Shown here in pieces: positions 12,453-18,661 of a DNA stretch of 31,879 bases. Each line of letters starts with the position of its first letter. Within the stretch, counting starts at the first letter, position 1. The position numbers were made by a program, and so were the translations under genes. The notes below the pieces were generated by a model. It worked only from the letters and a program-made list of their open reading frames with translations. It did no database searches and was not told the DNA's origin. Origin of the DNA: a virus; the IMG/VR virus record IMGVR_UViG_3300049734_000489, positions 1 to 31,879 of that record; one strand, 5' to 3'.

Positions 12453-12497
12453 TGGCTCCGCGACCAGGATTCGAACCTGGAACCTACCGGTTAACAG
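12453..12497 (-). other. attP: attP core: 3' part of a tRNA-Asn(GTT) gene
   Basis: On the minus strand these 45 bases are the 3' half of a tRNA from the anticodon loop onward: loop CTGTTAA with anticodon GTT, anticodon-stem strand CCGGT, variable AGGTT, T-arm CCAGG-TTCGAAT-CCTGG, acceptor strand TCGCGGA, discriminator G and encoded CCA. The 5' half is absent, since the bases beyond 12497 do not continue a tRNA. This is the expected form of a phage attachment site that restores the host tRNA-Asn gene on integration. The integrase gene begins about 380 bp away. Confidence 0.9.
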
Positions 12498-12507
12498 ATG
12501 GCTGGAA

Positions 12508-12568
12508 CCGTTACATTGGGTAATTCTGAGGCACACCCAATCTCAGAGTTTCCTACCGAATGTAACGG
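12508..12568. repeat. Nested, interleaved inverted repeats beside attP
   Basis: CCGTTACATT (12508-12517) pairs with AATGTAACGG (12559-12568). Inside, ATTGGGT (12515-12521) pairs with ACCCAAT (12535-12541), and CTGAG (12526-12530) with CTCAG (12542-12546), an interleaved order that would form a pseudoknot if transcribed. As DNA these dyads may be Xis or host-factor sites in the attP arm. Confidence 0.6.
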
Positions 12569-12590
12569 TGGCACGCCGGATCATGTGGGG

Positions 12591-12610
12591 TTTACGCCTG
12601 CGATTACGCC
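12591..12610. repeat. Right pair of integrase arm-type site repeats
   Basis: TTTACGCC (12591-12598) and ATTACGCC (12603-12610) are direct repeats with a 12-bp period, matching the left pair at 12374-12393 in sequence, spacing and orientation. Together they bracket the 45-bp tRNA core. Confidence 0.7.
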
Positions 12611-12689
12611 TGCAGTCGCACCGTTCATGACTCTGTCATGCGTGGACGCTTGGGTCATTTCCAAAGCTCGCTTATGGTCCACGACGACC

Positions 12690-13064
12690 ATGCATCCCCG
12701 TTTCTTTCTGGCTCCAGTAGCAGCCGCATTGACCGTCCTGACATTCAGCGCGCCCGCGAGCGCGCAATCCGCTGATCTTCACGCTGACCTTCTCGCGTTG
12801 CGGCGCGAGGTCAATCAAAATCGCATCGCCGTCGCCCGCGTAGTGCGTGTCAACGACCGTTGCGAGACGCCTGATCCTGATGAGATCGTGGCACTCATGG
12901 CAACGGCGAATGCGCTGTCGCGACGGGCGAGCGCTATCGCCCCGCGTGTAGCCGCGCGTGACCATGTGCTGGCCCTTGGCTTGGCGGAACAGGCCGAAAC
13001 TAGCTACGTACACCTAAGGTTCCTCGAGGCGCCCGACATCTGCTACGTGCCGCCAGCTGAATAG
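12690..13064 (+). CDS. Putative secreted protein, cargo gene next to attP
   Basis: Starting at the ATG at 12690, the 124-residue product has a classic signal peptide: MHPRF, a hydrophobic core (FLAPVAAALTVLTFS) and an APASAQS cleavage region. The mature part is helical (ADLHADLLALRREVNQNRIA) with two cysteines, in DRCETPD and APDICYVPP, that could pair. The frame is open upstream to 12498, but that would run the gene into the att arm and hide the signal peptide. A rightward gene at the attachment site that is not part of the lytic operons is a typical lysogenic-conversion position. Function unknown. Confidence 0.6.
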   Translation: MHPRFFLAPVAAALTVLTFSAPASAQSADLHADLLALRREVNQNRIAVARVVRVNDRCETPDPDEIVALMATANALSRRASAIAPRVAARDHVLALGLAEQAETSYVHLRFLEAPDICYVPPAE

Positions 13065-13169
13065 AGTGTTAGTACCAGCTCTGACCATTCATGACCTTGC
13101 TGATGCGATCCGGTCCACCACCAGCTATAGGAGAAGCGGCTGACCGCTTGGTAACGCTTAAGGAGTGAT
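13065..13169 (+). promoter_or_regulatory. Leader region with small hairpin and strong RBS
   Basis: The gap ahead of the gene at 13170 contains the hairpin AAGCGG-CTGA-CCGCTT (13134-13149), a TATAGG hexamer at 13126-13131, and the ribosome binding site AAGGAG at 13159-13164. The hairpin lies about ten bases before the RBS and may modulate its use. Confidence 0.4.
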
Positions 13170-13439
13170 ATGACGACCAAGGTCACCCATCAGGCATCGG
13201 GCGCGAGCCGGCCTCAAGCGATGGTTACAAACTTCGACATTGACAAACTCCGCGCCGAGATCGAGCGGCTTACGCTGGCGGACCGACAATGGGCCGACCA
13301 CGTCAGGCGTCTGAGTGAGGACAACGAACGGCTCAAGGCCGACCCGTACCAGGCCGGCTACATCGACGGGCACCATGATGCTCACGCTCGACGCGGCGAG
13401 TCATACCGCGACTGCCCTCGTTGCGTCAGCCAGACATAA
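13170..13439 (+). CDS. Small hypothetical protein with coiled-coil centre
   Basis: The 89-residue product follows a strong Shine-Dalgarno (AAGGAGTGAT). It has a polar N terminus, a heptad-like central helix (IDKLRAEIERLTLADRQWAD, then VRRLSEDNERLK), a short motif AGYIDGHHDAHARRG and a C-terminal CPRC that may bind metal. The Q-x-G-Y-x-D-G-x-H pattern occurs in small phage and plasmid proteins of unknown role. It is rightward and convergent with the lysis genes. Function unknown. Confidence 0.65.
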   Translation: MTTKVTHQASGASRPQAMVTNFDIDKLRAEIERLTLADRQWADHVRRLSEDNERLKADPYQAGYIDGHHDAHARRGESYRDCPRCVSQT

Positions 13440-13468
13440 GAAGTAATAGCTCTTACAAAGCGCCCTCG

Positions 13469-13564
13469 AGCTTTGGAACCCCGCCAACACGCGGTCCTTC
13501 AAAGCTGACCGCCCGAGCCACCGCGCCAGACCCCCTGAACTCAGGAACGCAGCAACTCGGGCGG
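13469..13564. other. Structured intergenic element with two complex hairpins
   Basis: Hairpin 1 is AGCTTTG (13469-13475) with CAAAGCT (13500-13506), enclosing CCGC/GCGG (13481-13484, 13491-13494). Hairpin 2, two bases later, is CCGCCCGAG (13509-13517) with CTCGGGCGG (13556-13564), enclosing a CCTG-AACT-CAGG hairpin. There is no U-tract, so this is not a simple terminator. The element lies between convergent genes and could be a transcript-end structure or a small RNA; I cannot assign a family. Confidence 0.5.
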
Positions 13565-13565
13565 G

Positions 13566-13820
13566 CTAATGCAATCGCTTGCCGCTGATGCCGAACCAGT
13601 ACGAAACGACGATCGCCGCTAACGCCACCCCGCCGCTGGCGATGGCTCCTTCCTGAAACACGACGATCAGCAAGAACACGCCCACCAGCACCGCGAGACT
13701 GATCAGAAACTGGAAGATCAGATAGACCAGCTCATAGCGCGCGGTGAGGAGCTCGGTCTGGTCGGCCGGCAACCCCCTCGGCGGCGACTCGAGACGATAC
13801 GTGGCCTGCTGCTCTTCCAT
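13566..13820 (-). CDS. Two-helix membrane protein, holin candidate
   Basis: The 84-residue protein has a polar N terminus of about 30 residues, then two hydrophobic segments (YLIFQFLISLAVLVGVFLLI and IASGGVALAAIVVSYWFGI) separated by a short charged loop, and a basic end SGKRLH. Size and topology fit a class II holin or a small lysis membrane protein. It is the last gene of the late operon, starts on the base after the preceding stop, and lies near the peptidase-like lysin candidate. Confidence 0.55.
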   Translation of the reverse strand: MEEQQATYRLESPPRGLPADQTELLTARYELVYLIFQFLISLAVLVGVFLLIVVFQEGAIASGGVALAAIVVSYWFGISGKRLH

Positions 13821-13955
13821 TTACGGAACGAGCTGCGCCGCGGCCCAGCTCGCCAATCCAATCGGGACCATCGCCACGCCGCCAACCTGCACATTGAATG
13901 CAGCCAGCACGAAAACGATCACGGCCACGAGCACCAGCAGGCGCGAAACGGTCAC
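13821..13955 (-). CDS. 44-residue membrane protein of the lysis region
   Basis: From the GTG at 13955, which overlaps the upstream stop as GTGA, the product is mostly two hydrophobic stretches (LLVLVAVIVFVLAAF and VAMVPIGLASWAAAQLV) joined by NVQVGG. The longer frame to 14006 would overlap the preceding gene by 55 bp and is less likely. It may partner the 84-residue membrane protein as holin/antiholin; evidence is positional only. Confidence 0.5.
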   Translation of the reverse strand: MTVSRLLVLVAVIVFVLAAFNVQVGGVAMVPIGLASWAAAQLVP

Positions 13956-14167
13956 ATATCCGGACACAACAACCCCTCCTCCCATTCGAGTCGCTCGCGC
14001 ATCCACCTAAAGAAAAGAATCGAATCCAGCCAGCGCTGGTCGAATAAGGCCAGGTGCGCGCCGCAGCATGTCTTGCCGTCGCACGCGCAGTTATGCACGA
14101 TCGCCAGCGTCAACGCCGCCGCCTCGTCGCTCGAGCCGTGCCACACAGGAAGCGGCACACGCGGCAC
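13952..14167 (-). CDS. Small Cys/His protein in the lysis region
   Basis: The 71-residue protein has HNCACDGKTCCGAH, a tight Cys/His cluster that likely binds zinc, followed by an amphipathic helix (DQRWLDSILFFRWMRERLEW). The GTG at 14167 lies just after the peptidase stop. No signal or membrane segment is present. I do not recognise a characterised family. Confidence 0.55.
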   Translation of the reverse strand: MPRVPLPVWHGSSDEAAALTLAIVHNCACDGKTCCGAHLALFDQRWLDSILFFRWMRERLEWEEGLLCPDM

Positions 14168-14171
14168 AGCA

Positions 14172-14705
14172 TCACCGCTTGCCTGTTATCCAGAGGCCGT
14201 TCCATGCGCCCCACGCTGCGGCCTCGCTGGCGTCCATCTGCTGGCCGACGCCCTTCCAGGTCGGCGCGGGATTGGCGAGGTAGAGCAGTTCTGGACCCAG
14301 CGCTCTGGCGCCCGAGTGGTGATACCAGCGAGCTCCGTTGATCTGTAGCGGATAAATGCCCGCGACGCGCACCACGTCGTCGACATTCAGGAGTTGCTTG
14401 CGCTGGACGGTGTAGCCGAGCGCGTTGAACATCGTCTCGAGGTCGCACATGTCCGCGCGCGCCAGCCCATAGGACGGGTCCACAGCGCCGGGGTAGGTGT
14501 ACCAGCGCAGCGCATCCACCACGTCCCACTCGGTCCACGGATGCCCCAATCGACCGTCATGGACGCTATTGAGAAGCCATGCGCTCGAGGCGCACGAGCA
14601 CGTCCAATCCGCGGTCTGGATGACGGGCGGCGTGGTTGGGTCATACGTGCAGCCGAGCGGCCCGGGCCGCGGCTCAGGCGGAAAGGGCGGCCGCTCGTTC
14701 GGCAT
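14172..14705 (-). CDS. Papain/C39-like cysteine peptidase, candidate endolysin or virion hydrolase
   Basis: The 177-residue protein has a Pro-rich N terminus (about 1-30), then DWTCSCASSAWLLNS (C36, C38) in the position of a nucleophilic Cys at the start of a helix, ARWYHHSGARAL (H129/H130) in the position of the catalytic His, and LYLANPAP (N145) as a possible third residue. This order and the tryptophan-rich ending GAWNGLWI fit a papain-fold peptidase resembling C39-like proteins. It lies between the fibre genes and small membrane proteins, the normal endolysin position. The ATG at 14705 is preferred; a GTG at 14816 would overlap the upstream gene. The fold call is by eye. Confidence 0.5.
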   Translation of the reverse strand: MPNERPPFPPEPRPGPLGCTYDPTTPPVIQTADWTCSCASSAWLLNSVHDGRLGHPWTEWDVVDALRWYTYPGAVDPSYGLARADMCDLETMFNALGYTVQRKQLLNVDDVVRVAGIYPLQINGARWYHHSGARALGPELLYLANPAPTWKGVGQQMDASEAAAWGAWNGLWITGKR

Positions 14706-14739
14706 CCACGGCCTGCTGGGCGCCCAGAACGGGGCCGCG

Positions 14740-14979
14740 CTAATCGTTGCAGAAGTAGGCACCGTGTTCTGGATCCCATCCCAGGACTGCTCCACTGGAG
14801 AAGCCCTGCTGTACACCCGCCTCGGTCTCGATCTCGGGCGTGACCGGCACTCCGATGTACTGCGGTGGATCGGCCTGCCGCAGGCTGCGCCAATAGCGGT
14901 AAATGCCTGCGTCGGGATTGAATGGCAGATCCTCGATCACGCTGGTCCACAGTTCGTCGTCGATGTACGAGCCAGTCAC
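14740..14979 (-). CDS. Hypothetical tail-module protein
   Basis: A 79-residue product from the GTG at 14979, which overlaps the preceding stop as GTGA; a GTG at 15012 is also in frame. It is acidic and aromatic (SYIDDELWTSVIEDLPFN, YRYWRSLRQADPPQYIG) with no membrane segment. It lies between fibre-like genes and the peptidase. Residues such as GWDPEHGAYFCND at the end show no known motif. Function unknown; probably a late virion-related or lysis-accessory protein. Confidence 0.5.
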   Translation of the reverse strand: MTGSYIDDELWTSVIEDLPFNPDAGIYRYWRSLRQADPPQYIGVPVTPEIETEAGVQQGFSSGAVLGWDPEHGAYFCND

Positions 14980-15293
14980 GACGGGCACTCGATCATCAGG
15001 TACGGTGCCCACACCTTGTTTACCGCTACCTCGAACTGGATCACCAGCCGATAGCGCTTTCGAGGCAGCAAGCCCGTCACCGTCTGGGTCAGATCGGTGC
15101 CGGCGATCGCGACGTCGCCCAGGCGCCCCGCGGCGTAGTCAAGACCCGTGTCGATCTGTACCAGCTGCGCGGTGGCATTCGAGATCGCCTCGCCCTCGAG
15201 CACGATGCCCGAGGCGTCGAACGTCAGCGGCAGCGTTTCCCCACTGCCCATCTCGAACGGACTATGAGATACAGCAAGATCGCGACAACTCAT
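14976..15293 (-). CDS. Small beta-rich tail-associated protein
   Basis: The 105-residue product is predicted to be mostly beta strand. Phrases such as DLTQTVTGLLPRKRYRLVIQ resemble the end of a fibronectin type III or Ig-like domain, where a T-x-T-x-L-x-P-x-x-x-Y pattern precedes the last strand. The first ATG overlaps the repeat-protein stop as TGATG. Such small domains often decorate tails or contact the cell surface. Function is inferred from the strand pattern and the position among fibre genes. Confidence 0.55.
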   Translation of the reverse strand: MSCRDLAVSHSPFEMGSGETLPLTFDASGIVLEGEAISNATAQLVQIDTGLDYAAGRLGDVAIAGTDLTQTVTGLLPRKRYRLVIQFEVAVNKVWAPYLMIECPS

Positions 15294-16444
15294 CAGCGCA
15301 CCCCCACGACAAAGCGGGCTCGACGACCCGGAACGGCGAACTCACCCGAACGTTGGCCAACGACGAACTCGGCGTGCCGCGTGTCCACGGCGAAGCGCTT
15401 CGCCGGCGCGCCCGTATCCGACATGCTCAAACTCACGGTCTGCGACACGCTCGCTGTCACGAGGATCTCGTACAGCGGCGTGACGTCGGCGACCTCGAGA
15501 CTGACCGATTGCGCCTGCTCGATAGAGCGCATGAGCTCGATCGCCTGCTGACGCTGCAGCGCGGTCGGCTGCACGATCGACACGACCAGGTCGAGCCCGC
15601 CGGCGAGATATGCCGAGGTCGCCTGCACCACCGAGCGCGTGAGCGTGATGACACGCCCGAGGTCCAGCGAGCGCGTCTGCACCACGCTCATGACCTCGAG
15701 CTGGACCGGCAGTCCCGACAGGCTCGCGCTCGTCGGCTGGCTCAGCGTCGGCCGTGTGAGGCGTACCTGCTGCAGCAGGCGCACGGCCGTGCGTTGAGTG
15801 ACGGCGCGCGTGCGCCCCGCCTGCCGCGGTCCGAGACGGACGCTGGTGGCAACGCGGCGATTGCCGACTGTCGCGCGGCGGATGGCGATCAGCTTGCTCA
15901 GCGTGACCGCCATGCTCTGGGTCGTGGCGACCAGGACCGAGGCGCCGCGCGTCATGGCCACGCTGACCGCGTGCGCCTGGGTGATCGCGACCACCACCGA
16001 CACCCGCCGCCACAGCGACACGCTGACCGCGGTTGCCTGGCTGATGGCCACAGTGAGCTGGACTGCGGTTGGTAGGCGGTAGACCTCGAGCGCGACCGCG
16101 GCCGGCTGGGCGACCGCCAATGTCAGAAAGCGTGGCTGCAGCCGCAGCGAGATCGCCGTGCCCTGACTGGCATTACCCGTCAGCGGATAGATCGTGCCGC
16201 CGGGGACGACCGTCGTTTGGAGGGCGACCGCGGTCGCCTGCGTGGCCGAGACCAGGACAGGCGTCGCCGGCGTACCGTTGACGTCGACCATGACGCCGAT
16301 CAGACCGGTCTGCCGCTCGAGGATAATGCCCGTGCGGTTGAGATCGACGGTGACGCCCACCGCGCCGGTCTGGCGCTCGAGCGTGATCCCGGTGCGCCGA
16401 AGGTCGACCGTGACCCCGACGCTGCCGGTTCGTCGATCTGTCAT
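15293..16444 (-). CDS. Repetitive beta-rich tail-fibre candidate
   Basis: The 383-residue protein is built of two repeat types. Residues 4-63 are three 20-residue repeats of the form R-x-T-G-x-x-G-V-x-V-D-L-x-R-T-G-I-x-L-E. From about 66 to 350 a looser 20-22-residue unit recurs at least ten times, typified by VVAITQAHAVSVAM and LTVAISQATAVSVSL, alternating hydrophobic strands with a conserved Q and A-V/T-S turn. The last 35 residues (KRFAVDTRHAEFVVGQRSGE) form a third pattern, FxV near-repeats. Such regular strand-turn units suggest a beta-solenoid or fibrous shaft. It lies among the tail genes after the LamG protein. No family recognised. Confidence 0.65.
   Translation of the reverse strand: MTDRRTGSVGVTVDLRRTGITLERQTGAVGVTVDLNRTGIILERQTGLIGVMVDVNGTPATPVLVSATQATAVALQTTVVPGGTIYPLTGNASQGTAISLRLQPRFLTLAVAQPAAVALEVYRLPTAVQLTVAISQATAVSVSLWRRVSVVVAITQAHAVSVAMTRGASVLVATTQSMAVTLSKLIAIRRATVGNRRVATSVRLGPRQAGRTRAVTQRTAVRLLQQVRLTRPTLSQPTSASLSGLPVQLEVMSVVQTRSLDLGRVITLTRSVVQATSAYLAGGLDLVVSIVQPTALQRQQAIELMRSIEQAQSVSLEVADVTPLYEILVTASVSQTVSLSMSDTGAPAKRFAVDTRHAEFVVGQRSGEFAVPGRRARFVVGVR
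16264..16444 (-). repeat. Three tandem 60-bp coding repeats
   Basis: The 5' end of the repeat-fibre gene consists of three 60-bp units encoding the RxTGxxGVxVDLxRTGIxLE block. The first two units are most alike; the third diverges after its first half. Segments such as CCGGTCTGGCGCTCGAG recur at 60-bp spacing. Recent in-frame duplication is likely. Confidence 0.7.
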
Positions 16445-16451
16445 TGGGGCT

Positions 16452-17531
16452 CTAGCGGACGGTCGTGCCGGCCTCGAGCGCGCTCACGGCGGCGACCGTC
16501 CATGCCGTGCTGGTGGCGGGATCGGTTTCGTACAGCTGCCGGAAATACTGAGCCGACATGACCAGGTTTTGCGCCGTGCCCTCGTTGGTGGTGGCGCCGC
16601 TCTTGACCGTCAGGCCGAGCGAGCCGGTGCCCGTATCGTTGTTCTGTCCATAGGCCAGGACTTCGCAGCAATTGACCGTCCACGAGCCGGCCGGTACATC
16701 CTCGAGCGTGTACAGGTCGCGCGTACCGACCGTCGCCGAGTAGACGTAGTCGGTCATCGATGGCGGCAGCTCGTCGACTTGCGACCAATTGGCGCCCGAA
16801 TCCGTTCCGCCGCGCGTGAGAGCCGTGGTGCTGCCCGCACCGTTCGGTTTCAGCAGATAGATTCTGCCATCGCCGATCTGGCCATTGTTGATGGTACCTG
16901 CGATGTCATTTATGGCGATATCGTCAAATGCGACGTAACTACCGGGGTTAGCCATGGTTGTAGCGCCCGAGGCTGTGTGACCGAGCCTCAGTTCCTGCAC
17001 ATTCGCGTTTGCGCTCGCGACGTTATCGCCTGAGAAGTTGATGAGCCGAGCACCATCTAACCAGACCTCGGTTATACCGGCCGATGGACTGGTGATCTGA
17101 CTGCGCCAATCGATCAGATGCCACGCGTCAACTGACATCGAAAGACTGCTGGTGCCCAAGAGCGTCCCAGCAGACGATGACTGAAGTCGGGCGCGAATGA
17201 GACCTGAGTTGCAATCATATGTTAGGCAATGCTGCGCACTACTTGCTGAGTCATAGAACGAAGCGAAGACCACCTCGGCCGAGATGACTGTCGGATGGAA
17301 ATAAACACCGAAACGTACCCAGGTCTCGGTTTTTGATGCAGCCAAGTTAAACCGCTGGTATGAAGGGTTCCAACTAGTGGCCGTCGTATGTGTGACTTTC
17401 AGGCAATACGATCCGCTACGCGGGTTAGGCGTAGCAGTTACAAGGCCGAGCGTGGTGCTGGACCCGATTACAGAAATGCCCGACTCGGCGATATCGCCCG
17501 TCTCATAGCCACACGTCAGTAGGCGTGTCAT
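16452..17531 (-). CDS. LamG/concanavalin-like tail protein, receptor-binding candidate
   Basis: The 359-residue product looks like a jelly-roll lectin domain in its first 210 residues: paired strands such as SGSYCLKVTHTTATSWNPSY, ETWVRFGVYFHPT, AWHLIDWRSQI and TEVWLDGARLINFSGDN, ending FDDIAIND, the typical closing strand of a LamG-like domain. The remaining 140 residues (DELPPSMTDYVYSATVGTRD and onward) form a second beta domain of the kind seen in phage fibre proteins. It is in the tail-fibre position. Its middle, about 16,830-17,500, is visibly AT-richer than the genome, which suggests horizontal exchange of a host-range gene. Confidence 0.65.
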   Translation of the reverse strand: MTRLLTCGYETGDIAESGISVIGSSTTLGLVTATPNPRSGSYCLKVTHTTATSWNPSYQRFNLAASKTETWVRFGVYFHPTVISAEVVFASFYDSASSAQHCLTYDCNSGLIRARLQSSSAGTLLGTSSLSMSVDAWHLIDWRSQITSPSAGITEVWLDGARLINFSGDNVASANANVQELRLGHTASGATTMANPGSYVAFDDIAINDIAGTINNGQIGDGRIYLLKPNGAGSTTALTRGGTDSGANWSQVDELPPSMTDYVYSATVGTRDLYTLEDVPAGSWTVNCCEVLAYGQNNDTGTGSLGLTVKSGATTNEGTAQNLVMSAQYFRQLYETDPATSTAWTVAAVSALEAGTTVR

Positions 17532-17535
17532 CGGG

Positions 17536-17931
17536 CTATGTGTATTGAACGCGGGCAGTGAACTGTATGCTGTCGCCCGAGTTCAGCGCTTGCGATAGCC
17601 CGTCGAAGATCGCATAGAGCGATCCGCCCGACGGCGGCGAGCCCGTACCCGCGGCATCAAAAATCCCCAGGTTGGTGATCGTCTTGTTCGCATTCGCCGT
17701 GAGCGTGCCCACGACCTGATGCGTATCGTTAGTGACCGTGGTCGTGTACTGGGTCGATGTGCCTGTCGCACGCGCCTCGGTGGCCGCCGTAGACACGTCG
17801 GTGCTCGAGGCTGAGCCCGCGCCTGCGCCCGTGCCCCAGCCGAGATAGCGTGGCTCGGCTTGCGTCGGCGACGTGCCGAACATGCGACCGCTGATTACTG
17901 CTTTACCCGCGTTCGGAACCAGGCTAGCCAT
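17536..17931 (-). CDS. Small tail-fibre-like structural protein
   Basis: The 131-residue protein is rich in Thr, Gly and Ala with repeated strand-turn pattern (YLGWGTGAGAGSAS, STQYTTTVTNDTHQVVGTLT, NKTITNLGIFDAAG). This form, with a G-W-G-T-G opening and an N-D-T-x-Q-V-V-G strand, is common in minor tail proteins of siphoviruses. The ATG at 17931 has AAAGGAG upstream and overlaps the end of the preceding gene by 37 bp. It probably forms part of the tail tip or a fibre; exact role unknown. Confidence 0.65.
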   Translation of the reverse strand: MASLVPNAGKAVISGRMFGTSPTQAEPRYLGWGTGAGAGSASSTDVSTAATEARATGTSTQYTTTVTNDTHQVVGTLTANANKTITNLGIFDAAGTGSPPSGGSLYAIFDGLSQALNSGDSIQFTARVQYT

Positions 17932-18098
17932 GACGATGGTGCTCCTTTGTCTTCAGTCGTATCGAATGTGGCGATCTGGCCGAGCTCCTCGACTCGGCGC
18001 TGCTTACAGGTGAGCGGACAGCTCTTATGCACCGCGCACTTGCGGATGATCCGCGCCTCGAGCGATCCAGACGTCGGCTGCGGCGCATCTTCACTCAT
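17895..18098 (-). CDS. Small Cys-containing hypothetical protein
   Basis: A 67-residue product from the ATG at 18098, overlapping the previous stop as ATGA. It contains CAVHKSCPLTCKQRRVEELG, where three cysteines and a histidine could form a metal site, and a tryptophan-containing C terminus SWLAWFRTRVKQ. The longer upstream frame to 18158 is not needed. It is the only non-beta protein in this part of the tail module. Function unknown. Confidence 0.5.
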   Translation of the reverse strand: MSEDAPQPTSGSLEARIIRKCAVHKSCPLTCKQRRVEELGQIATFDTTEDKGAPSSWLAWFRTRVKQ

Positions 18099-18661
18099 CC
18101 GACGATCGTCGCCAAGCGGGCAGGGATAGCGGTCAGCGGTGGTGTGACGCCGCACCACTCGTTCGACCAGATGCTGGCGCCCCAGTCGAATGCCATCGCA
18201 TCGGTGCCAGGAAAGTAGAGGTTGACGAGTTTTATCTGGAGATGCGTCGGCTCCTCGGTGGTCGTGATCCAGGTGTCATCATCGGTGAGCGGCTGGATCT
18301 CTTCGGCATACACGTCACCTAGGAGCCACCCAGTCTGGGCAACCGGGGTCGAACTCCCCAGATAGTTGAACCAGAGTTGGATGGTGCAGTTTCGAGCAAC
18401 CTCTCCGATCGCGTTGAAGTGCGCCCAGACCAGAATCTTCGATAGGTTGCACGACGTCGTGCCGAATGCCGCAGGCAGCATGATGTCGTAAATGAGGGAT
18501 CTATGCCCTGCGTCGGGGGCTGGAAAGTCCGCGTTGTACCAGGGCCCAGAACACGGCGGGTCGTTGTTCAGGTAGGTGTTCGCCGGTAGAAAGACCGAGC
18601 ACGTCGGTTCGCCCGGATCGCCGGTGCAGAAACCGTTGTACGGCGGGTCGCTGGCACCCAT
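18095..18661 (-). CDS. Hypothetical tail protein, 188 residues
   Basis: The product is rich in aromatic residues and Pro/Asn (PPYNGFCTGDPGEPTCSVFL, WIRTT-like strands, IQLWFNYLG) and probably forms a beta-sandwich. It has several cysteines, unusual for a cytoplasm-assembled virion protein. The ATG at 18661 overlaps the upstream stop as TGATG. The much longer open frame to 19342 reads as noise upstream. Its place among baseplate and fibre genes suggests a tail-tip component. No family recognised. Confidence 0.55.
   Translation of the reverse strand: MGASDPPYNGFCTGDPGEPTCSVFLPANTYLNNDPPCSGPWYNADFPAPDAGHRSLIYDIMLPAAFGTTSCNLSKILVWAHFNAIGEVARNCTIQLWFNYLGSSTPVAQTGWLLGDVYAEEIQPLTDDDTWITTTEEPTHLQIKLVNLYFPGTDAMAFDWGASIWSNEWCGVTPPLTAIPARLATIVG

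Noticed and set aside
12453-12568. A complete phage-encoded tRNA-Asn gene
   Set aside because: Only the 3' half from the anticodon loop is present; the bases beyond 12497 do not form the D-arm or the 5' acceptor strand.
13509-13564. Possible small SRP (4.5S-like) RNA, because of the CAGG-AACG-CAGCA segment
   Set aside because: The conserved GGAA tetraloop between paired CC and GG is absent, and the asymmetric loop does not align; a phage-borne SRP RNA would also be unexpected.
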